Shown one piece after another: positions 50,001-56,991 of a stretch of DNA of 64,000 nucleotides. The stretch comes from Mucilaginibacter sp. (GTDB lineage Bacteria; Bacteroidota; Bacteroidia; Sphingobacteriales; Sphingobacteriaceae), in contig NZ_JANYGQ010000033.1 of the NCBI RefSeq assembly GCF_025359345.1, positions 62,001-126,000 on the forward strand, read 5' to 3'. The notes under the pieces were generated by a model. That model saw only the letters and a list, made by a program, of their open reading frames with translations. It was not told the origin of the DNA and searched no databases. The position numbers and the translations under genes were made by a program. How positions within the stretch are numbered: position 1 is the first letter of the stretch; every line of letters begins with the position of its first letter.

Positions 50001-50159
50001 CACATTAATAACGCCCGCTTATACATGAGCGCATATAACCTGGTAACGTGGGATAATTACAGCAAATACCAGCAAGATCCCGAAATTGCCACCAACACCG
50101 TTGGCGACGCATACATAAACCAGCGAGTGGTGAATTTTGGTTTGCAGGTAGGGTTTTAA
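47025..50159 (+). CDS. SusC/RagA-family TonB-dependent transporter
   Basis: A 1044-residue outer-membrane transporter with a signal peptide (1-20), a carboxypeptidase-regulatory-like domain (RQITGTVRDLGGSLPGAAVT), a NEVTIIGF-like segment (DEVTIIGFTPQKRITSTGA), and a plug with QPLILVDDIEYSYDQL and ILKDASTTAIYGIKGANGVL, then the barrel to VNFGLQVGF. It is the last Sus gene of the run and lies 34 bases after a SusD gene. A repeat-like hairpin follows at 50190. Together with the SusC at 42129 it gives two transporters and two SusD proteins in one operon. Confidence 0.95.
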   Translation: MRRIILFFQIIIMLPFALHAQTRQITGTVRDLGGSLPGAAVTEKGVANNGTITDNNGHFALTLRGTSEVIVVRFLGYVAQEINVTNKTSVDVTMQSNNNGLDEVTIIGFTPQKRITSTGASSTISAADIRTVPTANVQNALMGKLPGFFSQQSSGQPGKDASDFFIRGVSSLNANGNQPLILVDDIEYSYDQLQQINVNEIENITILKDASTTAIYGIKGANGVLVVTTRRGRAGRPKINLRTEGGLQNPTITPKFLDSYNTALLINEAFANDGLTPAFTQQDLNLFKDGSDPYGHPNVDWYNKIFKKYSYQADANLDISGGNQAVKYFISGGALSQNGLNRDFEDPTDQVNTNYYFKRYNFRSNIDLKANKTLDLRLDITTRFSDINQPGSENAVNGIYNFTQETPFSAPFLNPNGSFAYNYSRFTPSALPTLNARLAGDGYQHFRRTDFNTLFGAVQKLDNITQGLSATARIAYASTDQFSRGVSNFGNFPSYHYDPVHNSYSLKPNAPYVFGTYLYFGNTNIYNTNLNIQLFSNYDRSFGKNHYTGLLLLNQQSYTQYANADGNGNPNLASSDVGVPQKFRGISGKAGYDYDGKFLIDLNVAYNGTDRFSAAHRYGFFPALGVGYNIAREKFFKDAFPTFSLFKIRGSFGLLGSDAAPGNRYVYTQTYNKGGGYNFGESQTPYTTISEGALGNSNVVWEKNRKADIGLDMNLLNDKLSATIDVFHDVRYDQLITPGGITEVLGVGLPAINIGRVQNQGFDGQISYHNTIGAVQYNTALVFSYAKNKILYESEASPAYPWLLRTGHSIGQPFGYHSLGYYTEADVTEIANYKASHAGLNTGNAIAIPDNGLPVQAGDLRYQDLNGDGVINVYDQRAIGNPNLPNTTLGLSLGVAYKGFSINVLFQGSFNYSFILSGTAIEPFQSQFQPIDLQRWTPATAASAEFPRLTSVPGTVNSPSAYPSDYWLINAYYVRLKTVDIGYQLPSKLLPFHINNARLYMSAYNLVTWDNYSKYQQDPEIATNTVGDAYINQRVVNFGLQVGF

Positions 50160-50189
50160 AAGACATTCTATTCGAAAGCGAAACTTAAG

Positions 50190-50208
50190 TCCTCTCCTTT
50201 GGAGAGGA
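50190..50208. repeat. Small palindromic intergenic repeat or terminator
   Basis: TCCTCTCC-TTT-GGAGAGGA forms a perfect 8-base stem, followed by TTTAGGTGAGG. Elements of this CCTCTCC/GGAGAGG type are scattered between genes in many Bacteroidota genomes. Here it also could end the susC transcript. Copy number cannot be judged from this window. Confidence 0.5.
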
Positions 50209-50275
50209 TTTAGGTGAGGCGAAGTAGGAAATTATGAGGGATGTTTTTTTATATTTATGCCCGTAGGTTCTTAAC

Positions 50276-51454
50276 ATGTTCCCAACCATTGCCGACCTCA
50301 TAAATTATTTGTTACACACGCATTTGGTAATACCTATTCAAACGCTGGGGTTGTTTATGGCCCTTTCTTTTATTTTTACCTACCAGGTTTTTGTATCGGA
50401 ATTTAAACGGAAAGAGGCACTCGGCATAATTCATGCTTTTAAGAAAACGATAATAGTCGGGGCTCCCGCGTCATTGCCGGAATTGGCGGTTAACGGCCTG
50501 CTTGGGTTTTTATTCGGCTTTAAAATAATCGGGGCCGCGCTGGCTTATAAACAGTTTTTATATGACCCTAAAACATTTATTGTATCGACCCAGGGTAGTA
50601 TTGGTGCTGCGCTCATCTTCGGCTGCGTTTTTGCCGGTTGGGCCTGGTATGGCCGGCAAAAGGAGCGATTACCGCAACCGAAAATGGTTGAGCAAACTAT
50701 GCATCCATACCAGCTACTGCCCTATATGGTTTTTTTTATGGGCTTTTGGGGTTTCATCGGCGCCAAGTTATTTGATACTATCGAACACCTGGATGATCTG
50801 AAGTACAATCCCCTGGGTACCCTCTTTTCGGCAGATGGCTTTTCCTATTATGGCGGGTTGGTTTTCGGCGCATTGGCATACCTGTATATCGGCTACCGCA
50901 AGGGAATGAAGCTGGTAAGCCTGGCCGATATTGGCTCGCCGGGGATGATGCTGGCCTATGCGATCGGCAGGATTGGCTGCCAGCTATCGGGCGATGGCGA
51001 TTGGGGCATAGTGAATATAAAGCCAAAACCACATGTATTGCAATGGTTGCCCGACTGGATGTGGAGTTTCAAATTTCCGCACAACGAAATTAATGCCGGT
51101 GTAATGATGAAAAACTGCTCAGGTAGTTTTTGCCATGAACTGCTTTACGGTGTTTACCCAACCTCGTTTTATGAAGTGGTAGTTTGCATGCTTTTGTTTA
51201 TTTTTATGTGGGTTATCCGGAAGCAGATTTATGCAGCGGGCCTGATGTTTTATATTTATTTAACAGCGAGCGGGTTGGAGCGAATTGCGATAGAATCTAT
51301 CCGTGTTAATGATAGATATAGATTTTCAGGTATTAACTTTAGCCAGGCAGAGTGGATAAGTTTATTTATGCTGATAGGAGGACTAACGGGTTTGATTTAC
51401 CTCGGCTACAAAAAATTCAGGACCAATAATAACACGTTAACAAAAACGATATAA
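50276..51454 (+). CDS. Divergent prolipoprotein diacylglyceryl transferase (Lgt)-like membrane protein
   Basis: A 392-residue multi-pass inner-membrane protein with Lgt-family layout. Lgt attaches diacylglyceryl to the cysteine of prolipoproteins such as SusD. The signature region reads GRIGCQLSGDGDWG with Arg232. The position of the E. coli Asn146 in GRIGN holds Cys235, and the His of the HGG motif is replaced by Tyr in SYYGGL. The RxxxE pair is kept in LERIAIESIR. It may be a divergent Lgt or a paralogue with another acyl acceptor. Its last base overlaps the start of the next gene (ATGA), tying it to a secreted protein in a polysaccharide locus. Confidence 0.8.
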   Translation: MFPTIADLINYLLHTHLVIPIQTLGLFMALSFIFTYQVFVSEFKRKEALGIIHAFKKTIIVGAPASLPELAVNGLLGFLFGFKIIGAALAYKQFLYDPKTFIVSTQGSIGAALIFGCVFAGWAWYGRQKERLPQPKMVEQTMHPYQLLPYMVFFMGFWGFIGAKLFDTIEHLDDLKYNPLGTLFSADGFSYYGGLVFGALAYLYIGYRKGMKLVSLADIGSPGMMLAYAIGRIGCQLSGDGDWGIVNIKPKPHVLQWLPDWMWSFKFPHNEINAGVMMKNCSGSFCHELLYGVYPTSFYEVVVCMLLFIFMWVIRKQIYAAGLMFYIYLTASGLERIAIESIRVNDRYRFSGINFSQAEWISLFMLIGGLTGLIYLGYKKFRTNNNTLTKTI

Positions 51455-52653
51455 TGACGAGGCTATCTTTAGTAATTGCGACAATTTTATTGACGAGTGT
51501 TTGTAGCGCTTACAGCCAGCCAACCGCTAAAACGGCAGATACCACCGGCTTGGGGCACATAAATTTCACCGTTAGCGCGGCGCCTGAATGGTCGGATTTA
51601 TTAAAAAGACAAAACGGCTGGTTTGGTGGCGACGGCATTTATACCATTCCGCTGAATGGTGTTGAGGGTAAAGCAGCTAGAGCAAACGACAAGGTGCTTA
51701 TTATTTTTAGCGATAGCATGATAGGTACCATCACCAATAATACTATGCAGCCGGGCTATAAAATGATCCATAATTCGGTAGCAATTTTAGACGGCGGTAA
51801 ACCTGTTGAAAAGAATATTAACTTTTATTGGGATAAGGATAAAACCGGGGCTGCGGAATCTATTTTTTGGCCTAAAACACCAAAAACTGAAAAGAATGAT
51901 TATTACTGGCTTGGCGATGGCTTTGTAAACCAGGCGTTGAATAACAGCGTTTACATTTTCGGGTACCGCGTGCGTAACGTTAGCGACGGCGCCTTTGGGT
52001 TTAAGGAAGTCGGCAACACGCTGATTAAAATCCCGAACTGGAGTAAACCACCTTATGCAGGCCAATCGCAAATGGATACGCCGTTTTACCTTACAGATGA
52101 AGCTGGAGAAAGCGGCTCGTTTGGCGCAGGCGTTTTTGTAAATACCAAGGCTGCTGGCGAAAAAAACGCGGATGGCTATATTTACGTGTACGGCGTGCGG
52201 GGAATGGCTAAAAAACTAATGGTAGCACGGGTATTGCCAAAAGATTTCGAGTATTTTGAAAAATGGAGTTACTACGATGGTGCAAACTGGAGTAGTAATA
52301 TAAATAAAGCTGCCGATGTTACCGATCACCTATCGAACGAGCTAAGCCTGACTACCTTGCCCGATGGCCGCTATGCCCTCGTTTTCCAGGTGGATGGCAT
52401 GAGCCCCACTGTGGGAATGCGGATAGGGAAGACGCCTTATGGCCCTTTTGGGCCCATTATTAAGTTATGGGATTGCAAGCCCGACCTGGAAGAAAAAACA
52501 TACCTGGTATACAATGCCAAAGCTCATCCAAGCCTTTCACAACCTGGCGAACTGTTGATCAGCTATAATATTAACTCGCTTGAATTTATAAAGGACCTGG
52601 GCAAAAACCCCAATCTGTACAGACCGCGTTTTATTAGGGTGAAATTTCAGTAA
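51454..52653 (+). CDS. Secreted beta-propeller-like protein (DUF5005/DUF4185-like)
   Basis: A 399-residue exported protein with a signal peptide (about 1-21). Motifs are RQNGWFGGDGIYTIPLNG, VLIIFSDSMIGTI, NDYYWLGDGFV, YIYVYGVRG, and a C-terminal LLISYNINSLEF followed by YRPRFIRVKF. These resemble the DUF4185/DUF5005 group of five-bladed propeller proteins related in fold to GH43-type enzymes. I cannot name catalytic residues with certainty. The start codon overlaps the Lgt-like gene by ATGA, and the next gene has its own operator, so this ends the transcription unit. Confidence 0.7.
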   Translation: MTRLSLVIATILLTSVCSAYSQPTAKTADTTGLGHINFTVSAAPEWSDLLKRQNGWFGGDGIYTIPLNGVEGKAARANDKVLIIFSDSMIGTITNNTMQPGYKMIHNSVAILDGGKPVEKNINFYWDKDKTGAAESIFWPKTPKTEKNDYYWLGDGFVNQALNNSVYIFGYRVRNVSDGAFGFKEVGNTLIKIPNWSKPPYAGQSQMDTPFYLTDEAGESGSFGAGVFVNTKAAGEKNADGYIYVYGVRGMAKKLMVARVLPKDFEYFEKWSYYDGANWSSNINKAADVTDHLSNELSLTTLPDGRYALVFQVDGMSPTVGMRIGKTPYGPFGPIIKLWDCKPDLEEKTYLVYNAKAHPSLSQPGELLISYNINSLEFIKDLGKNPNLYRPRFIRVKFQ

Positions 52654-52689
52654 ATTTCAGAAAAACTTGCTAATGGCAAATTAAAAATA

Positions 52690-52715
52690 TAAGTTTGCTA
52701 AAACGATTTATTAAA
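52690..52715 (+). promoter_or_regulatory. Promoter -7 box overlapping a LacI-type operator
   Basis: TAAGTTTG at 52690-52697 fits the -7 consensus exactly and runs into TTTGCTAAAACGATTTATTA (52694-52713), the same motif found twice before susD at 38.63-38.68 kb. A repressor bound here would cover the promoter of the SGNH gene at 52726. Confidence 0.65.
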
Positions 52716-52725
52716 CCTTGTTATT

Positions 52726-53377
52726 ATGATAAGAAAAAAGTTACTTGTTCTTTTTGGGGTTATAGCGCTTTGTGCTTTCCAGGCAAAAAAGCCCGTAAAA
52801 ATAGTGTTCTTTGGCGACTCGATAACCGAGTACGCCGTGCAGCCGGCCGGCTTTATCACCCTGATGCAGCAAAGGTTGAAGGCAGAAAACAAAGAAAGCC
52901 GGTTTGAGCTTGCCGGCGCAGGCATAGGTGGCAATAAAATATACGATCTGTACCTGCGCTATGAAGACGATGTGCTAACCAAAAATCCTGATGTAGTTGT
53001 GATATGGGTAGGCGTCAATGATGTTTGGCACTGGTACGGACTGGGATAAATTTGGTAAGTTTTATGGTGCGTTGATAAAAAAGCTACAAGCTAAAAATAT
53101 TAAGGTGCTGGTTTGTACACCCGCAAGTGTTGGCGAAAAAACTGATTACAGCAATGAACTGGACGGTGACCTGAACAAGTACTCGAACATTATACGCGAT
53201 ATCGCTAAGCAATACAATTGCGAATTGGTAGACTTCAGGGCGATATTTCACGAATATAATCTGAAAAATAATCCGCAGAATAAGGACAGCGGGATATTGA
53301 CAAAGGACGGCGTGCACCTTAACGACGAAGGCAATAGGCAGGTTGCCGACCTGCTTTATAAAACACTAATTAAATAA
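52726..53377 (+). pseudogene. Frameshifted SGNH/GDSL hydrolase
   Basis: The first frame (52726-53049) carries the N-terminus: a hydrophobic leader, then Ser in FFGDSITEY, the block II Gly in AGIGGNK and GVND. It then stops at TAA 53047-53049. The rest of the same protein continues one base over from about 53018 (GTDWDKFGKFYGALIKKL) and ends at 53377 with the Asp-His block DGVHLNDEGN. The two frames together give a normal 215-residue enzyme, so a net frame change of +1 has occurred near 53028-53040, just after NDVWH. Nucleophile and Asp-His are split, so neither product would be active. A sequencing error cannot be excluded. A LacI-type operator precedes it. Confidence 0.85.
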
Positions 53378-53398
53378 CCGGGGCTTTAGTTGATTGGG

Positions 53399-53427
53399 AA
53401 GGGGGCGGGAGCGCCTCCTTTTCTCTT
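53399..53427 (+). terminator. Hairpin terminator after the SGNH gene
   Basis: AAGGGGGCG at 53399-53407 pairs with CGCCTCCTT at 53412-53420 (one G-T pair) around a GGAG loop and is followed by TTCTCTT, fitting an intrinsic terminator between the SGNH and GH92 genes. Confidence 0.6.
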
Positions 53428-53457
53428 AATTAACTAGCTGCACTAATTTTAAATACG

Positions 53458-55731
53458 TTGAAGAAAAAGCTATTTGCCTGCGCCGCCGCTCTATTACTGT
53501 CTGCTGCTTTGTTTGCGCAGGAGACTAATTTGGTTGAGTATGTAAATACCCGGCAGGGCACCAATTCAAAATACGAATTTTCGTACGGTAATACTTACCC
53601 GGCAACGGCGCTTCCTTTCGGCATGAATACCTGGACCGCACAAACCGGTAAAAACGGCGAAGGGTGGAAGTATCAATATTTTGAGCATACCATCCGTGGC
53701 TTTCAGCAATCGCACCAATGCAGCTCCTGGGTAAATGATTATGCGGTGTTTTCGCTGATGCCGGTTACCGGTAAGCTTGCTGTTAGCGAGGATGAAAGGG
53801 CCGCATCGTTTAAACACGAAAATGAAATTGCCCAGCCAAGCTATTACAAAGTAAAGCTGGATAACAATATCACTACCGAAATTAGCCCCACCGAATGGGG
53901 TGCACATTTACGCTTTACGTTCCCCAAAGGACTGAATTCATATCTCGTACTGGATGGCTATACCAAGATGAGCGGGATAACGATAATGCCGGGGGAACGA
54001 AAGATAACCGGCTGGGTAAATAACTGCCGCTGGGCGCCGCAGGGATTTAAAAACTATTTTGTAATTGTTTTTGATAAGCCATTTACCATGTTTGGTACCT
54101 GGGAGAATAAGAAAAATCAAGTCTCTGAAAGGAATTTATCTGCCGAAGGCGATGGGGTTGGCGCTTACCTGCAATTTAAAAACGGCGAAACAGTATCAGC
54201 TAAAGTTGCGTCATCCTACATCAGCCCCGAACAGGCTGAACTGACTTTGCAAACAGAATTAGGTAGCTACAAGACTTTTGATGATACCCATAAAGCGGCC
54301 GATAGAGTTTGGAATACCTTGCTGGGTCGCATGCAGGTTGAAGGTGGAACGGAAGACCAAAAGGCAACTTTTTACTCCTGCCTTTACCACGCAAATTTGT
54401 TTTCGCACCAGTTTTTTGAGTATAATAAGGAGGGTAAGCCGTGTTATTATAGCCCGTATGACGGTAAGATCCACGACGGCTATATGTACACCGACAATGG
54501 TTTTTGGGATACCTTCAGGGCGCAATTTCCATTAAATACTATTATGCATCCAAAGATGGAAGGACAATATTGCCAGGCATTGCTGGATGCGCAACAGCAA
54601 TGCGGCTGGTTGCCGGCCTGGTCGTTCCCTGGTGAAACGGGCGGAATGCTGGGTAACCATTCCATATCATTATTGGCCGATGCATGGGCAAAGGGCATTC
54701 ACACCTTCGACCCTAAAAAAGCATTGGAAGCTTATTATCATGAAGCCACTAATAAAGGTCCGTGGGGTAGTGCCAACGGCCGGCCGGGATGGAAGGAATA
54801 TTTTGCAAACGGATATGTTCCTTATAGCCAAAAAACGCAGGGAGCAACTGCCTGGACCCTTGAGTTTGCCTATGATGATTTCTGTGGGTATGCACTCGCA
54901 AAATCAACCGGGAATAAATTCTATGAAAATGTATTCGGCAGGCAGATGTACAATTACAAAAACCTGCTCGACCCAAAAACACGCTTTATGCGGGCGAAGG
55001 ACGAGCAGGGTAACTGGATTGAGCCGTTCGATCCGATGGATTGGGGCGGCCCGTATACCGAGGGTAATGCCTGGCACTGGACCTGGTCTGTTTTCCAGGA
55101 CGTACAAGGTCTGATAAACCTGATGGGGGGCGATAAAAACTTTACTGCAAAAATTGATTCGGTTTTCAGCGAACCTGGCACCATAAAGGTTGGCGGCTAC
55201 GGCCAGGTGATTCATGAGATGACGGAAATGGCCGAATTTAAAATGGGCCAGTATGCCCAGGGCAACGAGCCTATTCACCATTTGTTGTATTTGTACAACT
55301 ATGCCGGTCAGCCATGGAAAGCGCAGCAGCATTTACGCGAGGTAATGGACAAAATGTATAACGCATCTGAAAACGGTTATCCCGGCGACGAAGACGAAGG
55401 GCAAATGTCGTCGTGGTTTGTGTTGAGCGCAGCAGGATTCTACAGTGTGTGCCCAGGCACCGACCAATATGTTATAGGTAGCCCGCTGTTTAAAAAGATG
55501 ACCATCACCCTGGAGAATGGCAATAAACTGATAATTGAAGCCAATAATAACAGTAAGCAGAATGTGTACATCCAATCGGCAACGCTTAATGGCAAACCGT
55601 ACATGCACAATTGGATAAGCCACCAGGATATTATGAACGGTGGTGTACTTCATTTTGAAATGGGCGATAAACCAGCGCTTAACCGCGGCCTTGCAGAAGA
55701 AGATAAACCATTCTCGTTATCGGCAAAATAA
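53458..55731 (+). CDS. Glycoside hydrolase family 92 alpha-mannosidase
   Basis: Calcium-dependent, probably exo-acting alpha-mannosidase of 757 residues with a signal peptide (about 1-20). The frame begins at TTG 53458, the only start that includes the signal peptide. Features are the N-terminal beta domain (YVNTRQGTNSKYEFSYGNTYPATALPFGMN is its conserved opening, only partly matching common GH92 openings), the helical barrel with TDNGFWDTFRAQFPLN and LPAWSFPGETGGMLGNHS, and the catalytic-base motif GDEDEGQMSSWFVLSAAGF near 640. It is complete, unlike the GH92 remnant at 35407. Its mannosidase activity is family knowledge. It lies between the broken SGNH gene and lacI. Confidence 0.93.
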   Translation: MKKKLFACAAALLLSAALFAQETNLVEYVNTRQGTNSKYEFSYGNTYPATALPFGMNTWTAQTGKNGEGWKYQYFEHTIRGFQQSHQCSSWVNDYAVFSLMPVTGKLAVSEDERAASFKHENEIAQPSYYKVKLDNNITTEISPTEWGAHLRFTFPKGLNSYLVLDGYTKMSGITIMPGERKITGWVNNCRWAPQGFKNYFVIVFDKPFTMFGTWENKKNQVSERNLSAEGDGVGAYLQFKNGETVSAKVASSYISPEQAELTLQTELGSYKTFDDTHKAADRVWNTLLGRMQVEGGTEDQKATFYSCLYHANLFSHQFFEYNKEGKPCYYSPYDGKIHDGYMYTDNGFWDTFRAQFPLNTIMHPKMEGQYCQALLDAQQQCGWLPAWSFPGETGGMLGNHSISLLADAWAKGIHTFDPKKALEAYYHEATNKGPWGSANGRPGWKEYFANGYVPYSQKTQGATAWTLEFAYDDFCGYALAKSTGNKFYENVFGRQMYNYKNLLDPKTRFMRAKDEQGNWIEPFDPMDWGGPYTEGNAWHWTWSVFQDVQGLINLMGGDKNFTAKIDSVFSEPGTIKVGGYGQVIHEMTEMAEFKMGQYAQGNEPIHHLLYLYNYAGQPWKAQQHLREVMDKMYNASENGYPGDEDEGQMSSWFVLSAAGFYSVCPGTDQYVIGSPLFKKMTITLENGNKLIIEANNNSKQNVYIQSATLNGKPYMHNWISHQDIMNGGVLHFEMGDKPALNRGLAEEDKPFSLSAK

Positions 55732-55769
55732 TTAGTCGGGAAGCATTATCGTTCGTGTATTCCAAAGAT

Positions 55770-55787
55770 TAATAAATCGATTTATTA
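55770..55787 (+). promoter_or_regulatory. Palindromic operator upstream of lacI
   Basis: TAATAAATCGATTTATTA is a perfect 18-base palindrome with the AAATCGATTT core shared by the other operator copies and a central CG typical of LacI-family sites. It lies 84 bases before the regulator's GTG start and suggests autoregulation. Confidence 0.6.
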
Positions 55788-55845
55788 TGGAAATAAAACG
55801 TTAAAATGCTATTGTGGTGAAACGGTATTAATTGGTATATTACCT

Positions 55846-55853
55846 TATATTTG
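55846..55853 (+). promoter_or_regulatory. Candidate -7 promoter box of lacI
   Basis: TATATTTG matches TAnnTTTG exactly and lies 18 bases before the GTG start at 55872, implying a short leader. No good -33 element was found. Confidence 0.4.
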
Positions 55854-55871
55854 ATGAGTAAGTATTAGCCA

Positions 55872-56885
55872 GTGAAAAAGAAATTATCCATAGTCGATAT
55901 TGCCCAAAGCCTGAACGTGTCAAAAACCACGGTTTCATTTATTTTGAACGGGCGTGCACAGGAAAAACGCATCAGTCCAGAACTTGTTGAACGGGTTTTG
56001 AAATATGTAGAGGAGGTAGGATACAAGCCAAATTCGCTGGCAAAAAGCTTGCGTACAGGTAAATCAAATATTATTGGTTTAATGGTTGAGGATATTTCGA
56101 ATCCGTTTTTTGCGAGCATTGCGAGGTTGATAGAAGATCGTGCCTATAAAAACGGTTATAAGATAATTTATTGTAGTACCGATAATGATACCGGCAAAAC
56201 TAAGGATTTAATAAACATGTTCCGCGACAGGCACGTTGACGGATACATCATCGCGCCGCCTGAAGGTATTGAGGACGATTTAAATTCGTTAATAAAAGAT
56301 GGCATGCCGGTAGTAATGTTCGACAGGCACCTGCCACAAGTTAACGCGGACTATGTGGAAATTGACAACCTGTTCAGCACCTATAATGCAACACTGCATC
56401 TTATTGACAAAGGGTATAAAAATATTGCCTTTATCACTTTCGCGTCCAGGCAAACGCAGATGGTAGCCCGTGTCCAGGGATACAAAGATGCCCTGGCCTC
56501 AAAAGGGCTGACCCCGGTAATTAAGGAAATTGTATTTAACCAGGACGAAGACCTGATAATTGGTCCGATTGAGTCGTTTTTGAAAGAACATACCGGCCTT
56601 GATGCTGTTTTTTTTGGAACCAACCATGTAGGTGCGTGCGGATTGAAGGTGATCAGCAGCCTGGGTATAAAAGTGCCGGAAGACTTAGCTGTAATATCAT
56701 TTGATGATTACGATGTGTTTAAACTATACAAAACACCTGTTACGGCTATTGCACAGCCGATTATAGATATCGCGGACAATGTAATTACCGTTTTATTAAA
56801 CAAACTTAATAATCCGTTATCAGCTAATAAACCTCAGGGGGTTATATTGAAAACGGAGCTCAGGATCAGGGATTCGTCGAAATAG
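55872..56885 (+). CDS. LacI/GalR-family transcriptional regulator
   Basis: A 337-residue repressor with the N-terminal helix-turn-helix (KLSIVDIAQSLNVSKTTVSF, about 4-24), the hinge helix (PNSLAKSLRTGKS) and a periplasmic-binding-protein-like sugar sensor (IIGLMVEDISNPFFASI, VVMFDRHLP, LAVISFDDYDVFKLY). It starts with GTG at 55872, since no ATG precedes the HTH. The palindromic sites with a central CG around this locus suit a LacI-family dimer, so I infer that it controls the GH92-remnant operon, the susD-first operon, the SGNH gene, itself and the convergent rhamnosidase. The effector is unknown, perhaps a sugar released from the target glycan. Confidence 0.95.
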   Translation: MKKKLSIVDIAQSLNVSKTTVSFILNGRAQEKRISPELVERVLKYVEEVGYKPNSLAKSLRTGKSNIIGLMVEDISNPFFASIARLIEDRAYKNGYKIIYCSTDNDTGKTKDLINMFRDRHVDGYIIAPPEGIEDDLNSLIKDGMPVVMFDRHLPQVNADYVEIDNLFSTYNATLHLIDKGYKNIAFITFASRQTQMVARVQGYKDALASKGLTPVIKEIVFNQDEDLIIGPIESFLKEHTGLDAVFFGTNHVGACGLKVISSLGIKVPEDLAVISFDDYDVFKLYKTPVTAIAQPIIDIADNVITVLLNKLNNPLSANKPQGVILKTELRIRDSSK

Positions 56886-56899
56886 TACTGTATATTGGA

Positions 56900-56989
56900 T
56901 GTAGAGACGCAATATTTTGCGTCTCCTGCTGACAAGTAACCAACAATTCTCGCCCGATATGGTTCGAGACGCAAAATATTGCGTCTACA
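56900..56989. repeat. Paired inverted hairpin element between convergent lacI and GH78
   Basis: Two 24-26 base units face each other at 56900-56925 and 56966-56989. Each is itself a hairpin with the arms GAGACGCAA and TTGCGTCTC (in the second, the outer bases run into TGTAGACGC). The units are reverse complements of each other except for a GA insertion, with a 40-base spacer. The layout is like REP/BIME or MITE-type elements and it sits where a two-way terminator is needed. The second unit ends two bases from the GH78 stop codon. Confidence 0.7.
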
Positions 56990-56991
56990 CT

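Noticed and set aside
54587-55332. ORFs of 142-175 codons inside the GH92 gene on both strands
   Set aside because: They are shadows of a strongly conserved GH92 reading frame.
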